A stretch of 50,802 bases of DNA, from NCBI GenBank assembly GCA_944388045.1, contig CALXHG010000012.1:1-50802 (forward strand), given 5' to 3'. The DNA is from an uncultured Clostridia bacterium. GTDB lineage: Bacteria > Bacillota > Clostridia > TANB77 > CAG-508. Shown in pieces: positions 8,190 to 16,012 of the stretch. Positions within the stretch are counted from its first letter, which is position 1, and every line of letters begins with the position of its first letter. Both the position numbers and the translations under genes were made by a program. The notes below the pieces were generated by a model. It did no database searches, was not told where the DNA came from, and saw only the letters and a program-made list of their open reading frames with translations.

Positions 8190-9485
8190 CTAAGCAAATA
8201 TTTGGCGTTTTTTAAATGGTAATATATTTGTTGCAACTTCTTTTTCTGAAGAATTTGCTTTTTTTGCAATTCTTGCTCTTTCTTGTTCAAGTTGTCTTTT
8301 TTGTCTTTCTGCCATTTTTTCACATATTGATTTTTGATATATAAAATGTGTGTCTTGTGCAATCTTTTGCCAGTTATAATTTTCTTTAACTTTTGTTTTT
8401 GCTTTTTTTACAATATTAGCACATAGTTCTGGATTAAATAATAATTCTAGTATAGAATCTGCAATAGAATTTGGATTTCCACAATAGCTTTTCATTCCTG
8501 TAACTCTATGTTCTACAATTTCTCCTAATCCTCCTGCATCAGATACTACTATTGGTCTTTCTGCTAACATTCCTTCTAATGCAACAATTCCAAATGGCTC
8601 ATATAAACTTGGAAATACAGATATATCTGCTGCTTTATACATTCTTTCTACATCTTTTCCATTCATATATCCTGCAAAATAAACTTTGTTTGAAATTCCT
8701 AAATAATCTGCTTGTGCTCTTAATTCATCAAGCATTCCACCTTTACCAGCTACAACAAGTTTTGCATCATGATATGATGATAGTACTTTTGGCATTGCTG
8801 CTATTAGATTTTGAATTCCTTTTTCATATACTAGTCTTCCCATAAATAGAATTATTTTTTCATTATCCATTGCGTATCTTCTTCTAAATGAATAGTCTCT
8901 ATCCATTCCAGAAAATTTATTTAAGTTTACTCCATTTGGTATTACATTTATTTTTTCAAATGGTAATCCAAATAATCTTTGTATTTCATTTTTCATGTAA
9001 TTACTATTTACTATTACTTCATTTGCCTCATATGTTAACATCCATTCTGTATCATTTATGTATTTTTGTTGAGGTTCTCTAATTCCACTATTTCTTCCTG
9101 CTTCAGTGGCATGTATTGTTGCTACTATTGGGATATCAAAAGCATTTTTTAATGTTTTTGCTGCACTTGCAACTAACCAATCGTGTGCATGTATTACATC
9201 AAATTTTCCTTGTTCTCCTATTATTTGACTTGCCTTTTCAATCATATTAAAATTTAATTGTAAAACCCAGTCTATAAAGTTATTTGATTGTATCATGTAA
9301 TTGTCTACTCTATAAACTTTTACTCCTTTGTCGTCCTCAAAATAAGGAACTTCCCCATCTCTGTATGTTATTACAGTTACTTCATGACCATCTTTTATTA
9401 ATCTGTGTGATAGGTCATATACTACTCTTGCTATTCCACCTACTACTCTTGGTGGATACTCCCATGTTAGCATCAATATTTTCAT
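8190..9485 (-). CDS. GT4-family glycosyltransferase (glycogen/starch synthase-like)
   Basis: 431 residues with a GT-B fold. The N-terminal MKILMLTWEYPPRVVGGIARVVYDL is the acceptor-domain start typical of GT4/GT5 glucan synthase-like enzymes. HAHDW (about 100), NGV (about 190) and GRLVYEKGIQNLI (about 220) follow, and the donor-binding E-x7-E motif reads EPFGIVALE (about 297-305). The C-terminal 45 residues are a Lys/Arg/Glu-rich tail outside the catalytic fold. It probably transfers a nucleotide-activated sugar, perhaps glucose to a glucan; the acceptor cannot be read from sequence. SD AAGGGG is 8 bases before the ATG, and it has its own promoter and terminator, so it is likely monocistronic. 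Confidence 0.85.
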   Translation of the reverse strand: MKILMLTWEYPPRVVGGIARVVYDLSHRLIKDGHEVTVITYRDGEVPYFEDDKGVKVYRVDNYMIQSNNFIDWVLQLNFNMIEKASQIIGEQGKFDVIHAHDWLVASAAKTLKNAFDIPIVATIHATEAGRNSGIREPQQKYINDTEWMLTYEANEVIVNSNYMKNEIQRLFGLPFEKINVIPNGVNLNKFSGMDRDYSFRRRYAMDNEKIILFMGRLVYEKGIQNLIAAMPKVLSSYHDAKLVVAGKGGMLDELRAQADYLGISNKVYFAGYMNGKDVERMYKAADISVFPSLYEPFGIVALEGMLAERPIVVSDAGGLGEIVEHRVTGMKSYCGNPNSIADSILELLFNPELCANIVKKAKTKVKENYNWQKIAQDTHFIYQKSICEKMAERQKRQLEQERARIAKKANSSEKEVATNILPFKKRQIFA

Positions 9486-9544
9486 TGATTGTACCCCTTT
9501 CTTAAGTTAAAAATTTTTCTTATGTCTATCTTCTCTCTCATTAT

Positions 9545-9573
9545 ATTGTATACAAAAAAAATATTTTTGTAAA
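9545..9573 (-). promoter_or_regulatory. predicted promoter of the glycosyltransferase gene
   Basis: On the minus strand TTTACA (9568-9573) and TACAAT (9545-9550) are 17 bases apart, about 60 bases before the start codon. Confidence 0.6.
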
Positions 9574-9644
9574 TATTTTTTGAAAAAAATTTTATTGTAT
9601 TTTTTTATGTATTTTTTTGTTACTTTTTTGTGGAATAATTAAGA

Positions 9645-9681
9645 AAAAACTATAAAAAGCTTTTAGCTTTTTATAGTTTTT
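9645..9681 (-). terminator. intrinsic terminator overlapping the stop of the 113-aa gene
   Basis: A perfect 16-bp stem (9645-9660 with 9666-9681) with a 5-base loop and a T-run on the minus strand. Its upstream arm includes the last two bases of the stop codon. Confidence 0.85.
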
Positions 9682-10021
9682 ATTCGTGTTCTAAGTCTAT
9701 TCCTTTCTTTTGGCTTGGTTGTTCTGTTCTCTCATTATCTCTAGATTGAAGTTTTTGTGGATTTGTTTCTTGCTTAACAGATTTATTTTGTCTGCCTTTT
9801 ATTGATTTGCCTTTTGTCTTTGATTCTTCATCTTCTAAATTCTTTACTAAATTAGCAGTTGTTAAATCTGCTTCTTTAAAAGCTTCTAACTGCTCTGCTG
9901 TAAAATATCCATTTTTTTCTAATCCCTCTAGACATTGTTGCCATTCTTTTACTTCTTTTACTTCCTTAAATCCAAATAATTGTGATAGTGTATCTTTTAT
10001 ATTTCTAAATAATTCTTTCAT
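9680..10021 (-). CDS. small hydrophilic protein of unknown function
   Basis: 113 residues. An N-terminal helical part (about 1-65, MKELFRNIKDTLSQLFGF.. then YFTAEQLEAFKEADLTTANLVKNL) is followed by a highly charged Lys/Gln/Glu tail that looks disordered. No signal peptide, membrane segment or recognised family. A GAGGAG lies 27 bases before the ATG, too far to be its SD, so translation initiation is unclear. It has a well-formed promoter and terminator of its own, which supports a real gene. Confidence 0.55.
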   Translation of the reverse strand: MKELFRNIKDTLSQLFGFKEVKEVKEWQQCLEGLEKNGYFTAEQLEAFKEADLTTANLVKNLEDEESKTKGKSIKGRQNKSVKQETNPQKLQSRDNERTEQPSQKKGIDLEHE

Positions 10022-10074
10022 AATTTATTTATTCTAATTTCTTAGAATCTCCTCTCTTAAAAATACTATATTTT

Positions 10075-10103
10075 ATTATAACATATTTTTTATAAAAAAA
10101 CAA
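10075..10103 (-). promoter_or_regulatory. predicted promoter of the 113-aa gene
   Basis: TATAAT (10075-10080, minus strand) with a weak -35 TTGTTT (10098-10103) at 17 bases, about 55 bases before the start codon. Confidence 0.55.
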
Positions 10104-10229
10104 GTTATATTTAGATTTTTTGTAATTATCAAATTTTTACATTAAATTAATCTGTGCTTATTGTAACATATATTAACATAAATTGCAATAATTTTTATTA
10201 TTTTTTCTTTGGTCTGTTACAGTTTATAT

Positions 10230-10268
10230 AAAACACAAGAGATCCCCATAGGAGACCTCTTGTGTTTG
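10230..10268 (-). terminator. intrinsic terminator after the beta-CASP gene
   Basis: An inverted repeat of about 15 bp around a short loop (arms near 10230-10245 and 10253-10268) ends in TTTT on the minus strand, 25 bases beyond the stop codon. Confidence 0.8.
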
Positions 10269-10292
10269 AGTTCTATCAACCTCTTTCTTAAA

Positions 10293-11804
10293 TTACCTGT
10301 GCCTACAAACTAAATAGTTTTTAAAGCCCTTTCTTCTTACAGGAATTCTACCTTCATTTTTCGTCGTTGAATTATCTTCTTTGGGCATCTTAATACAATA
10401 AAGTTTCGAGCCCATGATTTTAATTAGTCCAAACTTTCCAACTAATGCAGTATGTTCACTAAGTATTTCTACTTTTTTCACAAAACTTGCATCAATAATT
10501 TTTTGTGCAAAAATTTGCTGAGATTCTTTTTGCCCATGATTAATCAAAATCAATTGAACATTTCCTGCTTCTCTAAGCATGGAAATAATCTCATCAGCTT
10601 TTGCATGCGAAGAAAACTCGGACGTACTGTAAACATCTACATTTACTTCATAAGTTATCCCCTTTATTTTTATTTTCCCTTCTTGCGGATTTTTGATTTT
10701 GTCTGCAAAACTGTCCTTGGAAACATACCCGGTAAAGTAAAACACCATATCCTTTCTTGAAACAAATTCTGGGACATAAATACATGCAGGACCATGGTCT
10801 GCCATTCCAGAAGTAGTCAAAAGTATTTTTTGCCTAGAGTCAGAAATTACATTTTGCCGATTTTCTTTGTTTACATAGGTAAAGTTTTCAGGAAGAAAGT
10901 TCCTTTTTTCTTCATCTATTTCTTCAGAATTTTGGTACATTTTAGTATTAATTTGTGCCAAATTTCCATCCAAATAAATCGGAATTTTTGTGCTAATTTC
11001 TCCTCTTTCTTGCATTTTTTTGAGTAAGTACAATACTTCTTGTGCTCTACCTTGAGCAAATACAAAGCATGTAATACTCTTACCTTCTCCCAAAATTTTT
11101 GGAATGTCTTTCTCAAAATGACATTCAACTTCGCTACTTTCCATATATCCATATGTGGATTCTGTAACTACTGTTTTGGGAAGTTCTCTTATCCATTCAG
11201 GAATTTTGCGTACTTCTTTCCAAATAGATGTTGGCTTATAATCTCCAGTAAAGAGAATATTTAAATCTTCTTCGCCATAACAACTTATCTGGACAAAAAT
11301 ACTTGCAGAGCCTAACAGATGTCCATTATCCAAAAACGTAACTTTTACATTTTTGTTAACATATACTGTTTCTTCCAAATTACAACATTCAGTACATTCC
11401 AATGCGTTCCGAATATCAGTTTCGCTATACCAAGGATTTTGCTTTTTTTCCTTGGCATTCATCAACATAATTTTGTAATCGTCCAAAAGGGAAAATTGCA
11501 TGTGTCGTTTTGTTGTTGCTGTTGTGTAAATTTTACCTTTAAAACCTTCTTTCATTAATATTGGAAGTCTTCCATTATGATCTGCATGATTGTGTGTAAT
11601 CAATGCAAATTCAATTTTCGAACTTGTGAATGGTAACACTTGATTGTTTAACTGAGTATAAGGCTTTTCTTGAAAAAGCCCGCAATCTACAATAAACATC
11701 ATTGTATTGCCATCAGGGTAATGCACAGTTACAAGCAAGCACGACCCAGTAACTTCTGGATGCAATGCAGTAATTGTGTAGAAAAACCCTTTTTTCGAAC
11801 TCAT
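10293..11804 (-). CDS. beta-CASP metallo-beta-lactamase fold nuclease/hydrolase
   Basis: 503 residues. The metal-binding HxHxDH is HNHADH (71-76), followed by a DNGHLLGSAS histidine (about 160) and FTGDYKP (about 186). The beta-CASP insert includes TESTYG (about 213) and TTSGMADHGPA, and the fold closes with SSHAKADE and LINHGQKES. This is the architecture of CPSF/Ysh1-like RNA-processing proteins rather than RNase J, which is usually larger; RNA is the likely substrate. The C terminus ends in a basic tail (RIPVRRKGFKNYLVCRHR). SD AAGGAG is 7 bases before the ATG, with a near-consensus promoter and its own terminator. Its base composition is visibly less AT-rich than its neighbours, which suggests acquisition or different selection. 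Confidence 0.85.
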   Translation of the reverse strand: MSSKKGFFYTITALHPEVTGSCLLVTVHYPDGNTMMFIVDCGLFQEKPYTQLNNQVLPFTSSKIEFALITHNHADHNGRLPILMKEGFKGKIYTTATTKRHMQFSLLDDYKIMLMNAKEKKQNPWYSETDIRNALECTECCNLEETVYVNKNVKVTFLDNGHLLGSASIFVQISCYGEEDLNILFTGDYKPTSIWKEVRKIPEWIRELPKTVVTESTYGYMESSEVECHFEKDIPKILGEGKSITCFVFAQGRAQEVLYLLKKMQERGEISTKIPIYLDGNLAQINTKMYQNSEEIDEEKRNFLPENFTYVNKENRQNVISDSRQKILLTTSGMADHGPACIYVPEFVSRKDMVFYFTGYVSKDSFADKIKNPQEGKIKIKGITYEVNVDVYSTSEFSSHAKADEIISMLREAGNVQLILINHGQKESQQIFAQKIIDASFVKKVEILSEHTALVGKFGLIKIMGSKLYCIKMPKEDNSTTKNEGRIPVRRKGFKNYLVCRHR

Positions 11805-11857
11805 TTTATCACTCCTTGAATAATTATTCTTTTGAGTAATGTGCGAACTATGTATAC

Positions 11858-11886
11858 ATTATATATTATCTTTTTGCACAAATCAA
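11858..11886 (-). promoter_or_regulatory. predicted promoter of the beta-CASP gene
   Basis: TTGATT (11881-11886) and TATAAT (11858-11863) on the minus strand, exactly 17 bases apart, about 54 bases before the start codon. Confidence 0.75.
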
Positions 11887-11915
11887 GTTTTTTTGACATA
11901 TTTCTGCAATTAATG

Positions 11916-12144
11916 TTAGAGTTCAGTGAGAAATTTTGATATATTAATAATTGCATAAATTTTTCGACTCAATACGGAAATATAAGAATTTCTAAAATAA
12001 TTTTATGGCACCCTTTCACTTAGTCCTCGCTACGCTCGACGCGAACATTTTCCATAAAATTAATTTAAGAAATTCTAAATTTCCTCCAATCGTATTCAAA
12101 ATTTATTTATTATTAATATATCAAAATTTCTCACTGAACTCTAA
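11916..12144. repeat. long hairpin repeat element, family A copy 1
   Basis: A 229-bp element with perfect outer inverted repeats of about 35 bp (11916-11950 and 12110-12144), an inner inverted repeat, and a GC-rich centre holding TCCTCGCTACGCTCGACGCG. Its 157-bp core (11952-12108) recurs in reverse orientation at 15814-15971. The outer arms are not shared between the copies. It contains no ORF and lies directly beyond the stop of the DUF1980-like gene. Confidence 0.9.
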
Positions 12145-12154
12145 TAATTAATGG

Positions 12155-12706
12155 CTATAAAATCCCACTTGTTGGAATATAAGAATTATCTGGAATTGGT
12201 ACAAATGGCTCTTCTGGTTTTTCAGTTTCTTTTAATTCCTCTACTTGTATTATTGGAATTTCTTCATTATGATATTTTCCTTTTTCTATTACTCCAGTAA
12301 TTTCTACCCATGTTCCTATTTCAATATCTTTTATTTTGTGGTAATTACACAAAAATCCAACTATAACAGTTTGTGTTCCCTCATCATTTATTACCATATC
12401 TCTAGCCAAAACAAATTGATTATCATTAAAATCTATTATTCTATACACATATCCTATAAATTTTATTTTTAATCCTATATATGAATCAATATTATCATGG
12501 ACTGCCTGTAATATATTTGTATAATCGTCTGAATCTATTTCTGTAACTTCACTTGGCTTAACTTTATCTTTTACAAAAAATTTTCCGCTTGTAAAAAAGA
12601 TTCTATAAACACTAAATACAAAAACAATTAGCATAAATAATGATAATAAAAAAATTATAATTTTTAATGCTAAACCTCCATTTATCTTAATATTATATAC
12701 TCGCAT
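12155..12706 (-). CDS. membrane-anchored DUF1980-like (YcgQ C-terminal) OB-fold protein
   Basis: 183 residues. One transmembrane helix (about 14-38) precedes an extracytoplasmic domain with IGLKIKFIGYVYRI, NQFVLARDMVINDEG, VVGFLCNYHKIKD and GTWVEITGVIEKG. These match the C-terminal OB-fold region of the DUF1980/TIGR03943 (YcgQ) family, usually found with a YcgR-type permease; neither the permease nor the N-terminal half is here. The in-frame ATG at 12719-12721 overlaps the SD GGAGG; the ATG at 12704-12706, 8 bases after that SD, is preferred. The family's role is poorly known and sometimes linked to metal homeostasis. Confidence 0.7.
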   Translation of the reverse strand: MRVYNIKINGGLALKIIIFLLSLFMLIVFVFSVYRIFFTSGKFFVKDKVKPSEVTEIDSDDYTNILQAVHDNIDSYIGLKIKFIGYVYRIIDFNDNQFVLARDMVINDEGTQTVIVGFLCNYHKIKDIEIGTWVEITGVIEKGKYHNEEIPIIQVEELKETEKPEEPFVPIPDNSYIPTSGIL

Positions 12707-12895
12707 TAATAAGTCCTCCATTTAATTTATTTATTAAAATTTATGAACTTATCTAGCAAAAAAGAACTTATTTTATATATGGAAAATTAAAGATTTTTCT
12801 TTAATTTGTTTTTTCTCAATTTGAGGTTTTAATTATTATTAAATCTTTGATTTTCTTTAATTCGTTCTCACCCGATTTGAGTTTTAGGGTTGCAA

Positions 12896-13987
12896 TTATA
12901 TAAAAAATTTATTATAAATATCTTTATCAATATCTTTTGAAAAAAGACTTTTTAAAATAATTAAAACAATTGGTCCAACTAACATTCCCATAATTCCAAT
13001 TAACTTAAAACCTGTATACATTGCAATTAAAGTAAATATTGGGTGAATCCCAATTTTTCCACTAACAATTTTAGGTTCTAAAAATTGTCTAATAATTGAC
13101 ATTGTTATCCACAAAACAACAATAGAAATTCCTAATTTAATATCTCCATTCAAAGCAGATATAACAGACCATGGAATCATAATTGTTCCTGAACCTAAAA
13201 TTGGTAAAGCATCAACAAATCCAATAACTATTGCCATTAGTAATGGGTATTTTACATTCATTCCAACAAATTTAAAAATATATAAACCAATTATTGAAAT
13301 TACAAAAGAAATTAAAATTAATATAATCTCAGCTTTTAAATATCCTCCTAAATTTGATGTAATTTCTCTAAAATATTTTCCCATTTTTTGAACCCATTTT
13401 TGAGGAACATGTTGTTCTAAAAAATCTAGCATATAAATTTTATCTGTGCACATAAAATATAATGACATTATTGTTATTGCAATATATATCGAAACAGTTG
13501 GTAATGATGTTATAATATTTAAAAATTTTGTTAAAAAATTTGTTATCCAATTTGATATTTTTATTAATATATCTTGTGACGAATTTTTAAATAAATCTAT
13601 TATGTCTTTAGAAATACTTAATCTTTCTATATTAATTTTACTAATTCCTTCTTGTATTTGTGTATATGCTTTATTTATGTACAAATTTAACATCTCTAAT
13701 AAATTTGTTGCTTCAGAAACAAATGTTACTATTCCTAATACTGTAATTCCAATTATAAAAGAAAAAATTAAAATAAATATAATAATAGAACTTATTTTTC
13801 TGTTAAATCTCATTTTTTTCATAAAGAACTTAATTATTGGTTCTATTATCAAATAAATAAAAAAGGCAATTAAAAAAGGCATAAAAAATACAGATAATTT
13901 AATTCCTAAAAATAACCCTAATATTAATAATGTTATATTTATTGTTTTTCTTAATATTCTACAAATATAATTAAAATCTTCTGTCAT
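12896..13987 (-). CDS. AI-2E-family permease, YtvI type
   Basis: 363 residues with about eight membrane helices. The family pattern is visible: an N-terminal pair of helices, a large central loop (about 95-170), then GGYLKAEIILILISFVI and the conserved block from DALPILGSG through IRQFLEPKIVSGKIGIHP. This pattern and the length fit the YtvI subgroup, associated with sporulation in Bacillus. The substrate is unknown. SD AAAGGA is 9 bases before the ATG. Two imperfect ~45-bp direct repeats lie beyond its stop (about 12787-12887). Confidence 0.82.
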   Translation of the reverse strand: MTEDFNYICRILRKTINITLLILGLFLGIKLSVFFMPFLIAFFIYLIIEPIIKFFMKKMRFNRKISSIIIFILIFSFIIGITVLGIVTFVSEATNLLEMLNLYINKAYTQIQEGISKINIERLSISKDIIDLFKNSSQDILIKISNWITNFLTKFLNIITSLPTVSIYIAITIMSLYFMCTDKIYMLDFLEQHVPQKWVQKMGKYFREITSNLGGYLKAEIILILISFVISIIGLYIFKFVGMNVKYPLLMAIVIGFVDALPILGSGTIMIPWSVISALNGDIKLGISIVVLWITMSIIRQFLEPKIVSGKIGIHPIFTLIAMYTGFKLIGIMGMLVGPIVLIILKSLFSKDIDKDIYNKFFI

Positions 13988-14026
13988 TTTTTATTTTCCT
14001 TTCATTACATTTATATAAATTCTATA

Positions 14027-14174
14027 CAAGAACAATAGCGGGCCTTTTTTGACATTTTATATGTTTATAACATTTTAAATGTTTATAATATTTCAAAGCC
14101 CGCGTTATTGTTCGCGCGCCAAATTTTACAAAGTAAAATTTGTGTGCATCTGTTTTAGCGAAGCTCTTTTCTTA
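14027..14174. repeat. mosaic hairpin repeat, family B copy 1
   Basis: Module 1 is a hairpin closed by GAACAATAGCGGGC and its complement near 14098-14112. Module 2 is a second hairpin (AAATTTTAC / GTAAAATTT) followed by GTGTGCATCTG and the palindromic AGCGAAGCT. The same modules in other combinations occur at 27449-27640, 38798-38870 and 45691-45752. No coding capacity; it lies upstream of the YtvI-type gene. Confidence 0.85.
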
Positions 14175-14212
14175 TTTTTATATTATATAAATATTTAATT
14201 AATTAAAATTTA

Positions 14213-14659
14213 TTAATAATTATTTTTAGTTTGTCCATTGCAATTGCATATATTTTCAACTGTATCACAGAAATTTTCTTCTCCTATTTCTTCATTATAT
14301 CTAGCTAAATCTCCTAATGTTAATATTCCAATCACCTTATTATTATCTACAACAGGTATTCTTCTTACTTGATTTTCTGACATTTTTTTCTCTACTTTTT
14401 GAATTTCATCATTTTCATTACATGTGCACACATTACATGTCATAATTTCACTTGCTAGTGTTGTATTTGTATTTTTACCACATGCAACTCCTCTTAAAAT
14501 AATGTCTCTATCTGTTATTAAACCTACTAAATAATTAGAATTATCACATACAGGAACACATCCTATATGATTCTTTTCCATTATTTTTGCTACATCTGTT
14601 AAATTTGTTTCAGGTTTTACACAATAAACATCTCCACACATACAATCTTTAACTTTCAT
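14213..14659 (-). CDS. CBS-domain pair protein with extra cysteines
   Basis: 148 residues from the preferred start, consisting of two CBS domains (about 5-60 and 72-127; GLITDRDIILRG and RRIPVVDNNKVIGILTLGDLAR are the signature ends). Such stand-alone pairs bind adenine nucleotides. Ten or so cysteines are present, in DCMCGDVYC, MTCNVCTC and the tail CDTVENICNCN, more than is usual for the family and suggestive of a metal or redox function. The ATG 18 codons further upstream lacks an SD; the ATG at 14657-14659 follows AAAGGA by about 11 bases and begins the canonical 'MKVKDCM' start. Confidence 0.85.
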   Translation of the reverse strand: MKVKDCMCGDVYCVKPETNLTDVAKIMEKNHIGCVPVCDNSNYLVGLITDRDIILRGVACGKNTNTTLASEIMTCNVCTCNENDEIQKVEKKMSENQVRRIPVVDNNKVIGILTLGDLARYNEEIGEENFCDTVENICNCNGQTKNNY

Positions 14660-14776
14660 TTTAATCACTTTCCTTTCAACTTTTTTATGTTTTAAAATAT
14701 TTTTATTTACCAATCTTCAATTGAAACTAAAAGTTTTTAAATAACAAATTTTAGTTTTACATTGTGTTGCTAAACC

Positions 14777-14815
14777 AAAAATTTATACATTTTTTTGTAA
14801 AAAGTATAAATTTTT
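14777..14815 (-). terminator. hairpin with T-rich flanks
   Basis: A 12-bp stem (14777-14788 with 14804-14815) and 15-base loop with T-rich sequence on both sides. It could terminate transcription from the proline-rich gene before the CBS gene. Confidence 0.45.
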
Positions 14816-14883
14816 ATTTTAAAACATATTTACATATTTAATAAAAAATATTAAACATGCTTTTATATATTTTAGTCAAAATT

Positions 14884-14917
14884 AAAAAAGATTATTCTTT
14901 TTTGAATAATCTTTTTT
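14884..14917. terminator. bidirectional intrinsic terminator
   Basis: A perfect AAAAAAGATTATTC inverted repeat with a very short loop, A-run on one side and T-run on the other. It lies about 100 bases beyond the stop of the proline-rich gene. The rest of the 14660-15016 gap is AT-rich with no gene visible. Confidence 0.8.
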
Positions 14918-15016
14918 AACAATCCTACTTTTAACATTTAATATATTTATAAAATTAAAATCTCATATTATTGTTTGTGTATTAGTTTTATTTCGTAAAT
15001 TTAAAATATTCATTTT

Positions 15017-15682
15017 TTAATAATCTTGTTCATATAAGTCTCTATTATATATTGTTCTTCCAAATCCTGGTCTTTGTGGAGGTGGCATTGGTGGCCTTGG
15101 CTGATTCTGTCCAGGTGGAAATGGTGGTCTTGGAGGTGGAGGCATTGGTGGTCTTGGTCTAAAACCAGGTCTATTAAGAAATTCTCTTAAAATTAAGATT
15201 CTAATTAAATCACTTAGTCCCTGATTTCTTACTCTTTGTCTATTTTCTTCTTTTCTATTTTCTATACTTCTATTATTTTGTGCACTTACTGTATTTTTAT
15301 TATCTGTTTTTTGGTTTATTGTTGAACGATTTTCTATATTTGTCATATTATTTATTTTTTCTTGTTCAATTCCTCTATTTAAATTATCATCTTCTATTGC
15401 AAAATAAATTTCATTTGTCATTTCATCAATTAATTCTCTTGTTACATTTCTTGTATTTTGCATACATCTTTTTTGAACCATTGGATAAACTAGTTTATAT
15501 ATATCAGGATAACACTGTTCTAAATCATTATTTGCAGTTTGAGGATTTGTTTGTTGCATTATTGAATAATTTGTATAATCTATGTCTCCATAATAGTCTT
15601 GTTCATATGTATTTCTGTAATTAAAATTTACTGGCTCATATCCTAAAACACTTCTCATATAGTTTTCGTATACAGAGTTCAT
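15017..15682 (-). CDS. proline-rich protein of unknown function, possibly spore or coat associated
   Basis: 221 residues. The N-terminal Tyr/Asn-rich stretch (1-45) is followed by a helical segment (LEQCYPDIYKLVYPMVQKRCMQNTRN, about 54-80) of a kind I associate with small coat-like proteins in Clostridia. A polar Asn/Gln/Arg-rich linker comes next, then SDLIRILILREFLNRP and a Pro/Arg/Phe-rich tail (about 170-210, repeats of RPPMPPPxRP). There is no signal peptide. SD AAAGGA is 10 bases before the ATG. The spore-coat suggestion is inference only. Confidence 0.55.
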   Translation of the reverse strand: MNSVYENYMRSVLGYEPVNFNYRNTYEQDYYGDIDYTNYSIMQQTNPQTANNDLEQCYPDIYKLVYPMVQKRCMQNTRNVTRELIDEMTNEIYFAIEDDNLNRGIEQEKINNMTNIENRSTINQKTDNKNTVSAQNNRSIENRKEENRQRVRNQGLSDLIRILILREFLNRPGFRPRPPMPPPPRPPFPPGQNQPRPPMPPPQRPGFGRTIYNRDLYEQDY

Positions 15683-15772
15683 TTTATATTATTCCTTTCT
15701 TAAGGCTTATGCCTAAAATTTTAATATATTATATGATATTAAAGTGTTTTTGATACAATATTCTAATTTAAA

Positions 15773-16012
15773 AATTCAATTATATTTTAATAAAAAGTAT
15801 ATATATTAATAATAAATAAATTTTGAATACGATTGGAGGAAATTTAGAATTTCTTAAATTAATTTTATGGAAAATGTTCGCGTCGAGCGTCAGCGAGGAC
15901 TAAGTGAAATGGTGCCATAAAATTATTTTAGAAATTCTTATATTTCCGTATTGAGTCGAAAAATTTATGCAATTATTAATATATATACTTTTTATTTAAA
16001 TATAGTTGAATT
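15773..16012. repeat. long hairpin repeat element, family A copy 2 (inverted)
   Basis: A 240-bp element in the opposite orientation to copy 1. The 158-bp core (15814-15971) matches the copy 1 core almost base for base, with one extra base in the GC-rich centre. Its 41-bp outer arms (15773-15813 and 15972-16012, two mismatches) are unlike those of copy 1 beyond the first nine bases. The right arm overlaps the stop codon of the sensor kinase by two bases. Confidence 0.9.

Noticed and set aside
8060..8362. 100-residue Lys-rich minus-strand ORF
   Set aside because: It overlaps the end of the glycosyltransferase gene in another frame, runs through the terminator and lacks an SD.
12787..12887. tandem operator pair beyond the YtvI-type gene
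   Set aside because: The two ~45-bp repeats are imperfect and AT-rich, and no promoter or binding motif is evident; noted only as a weak repeat.
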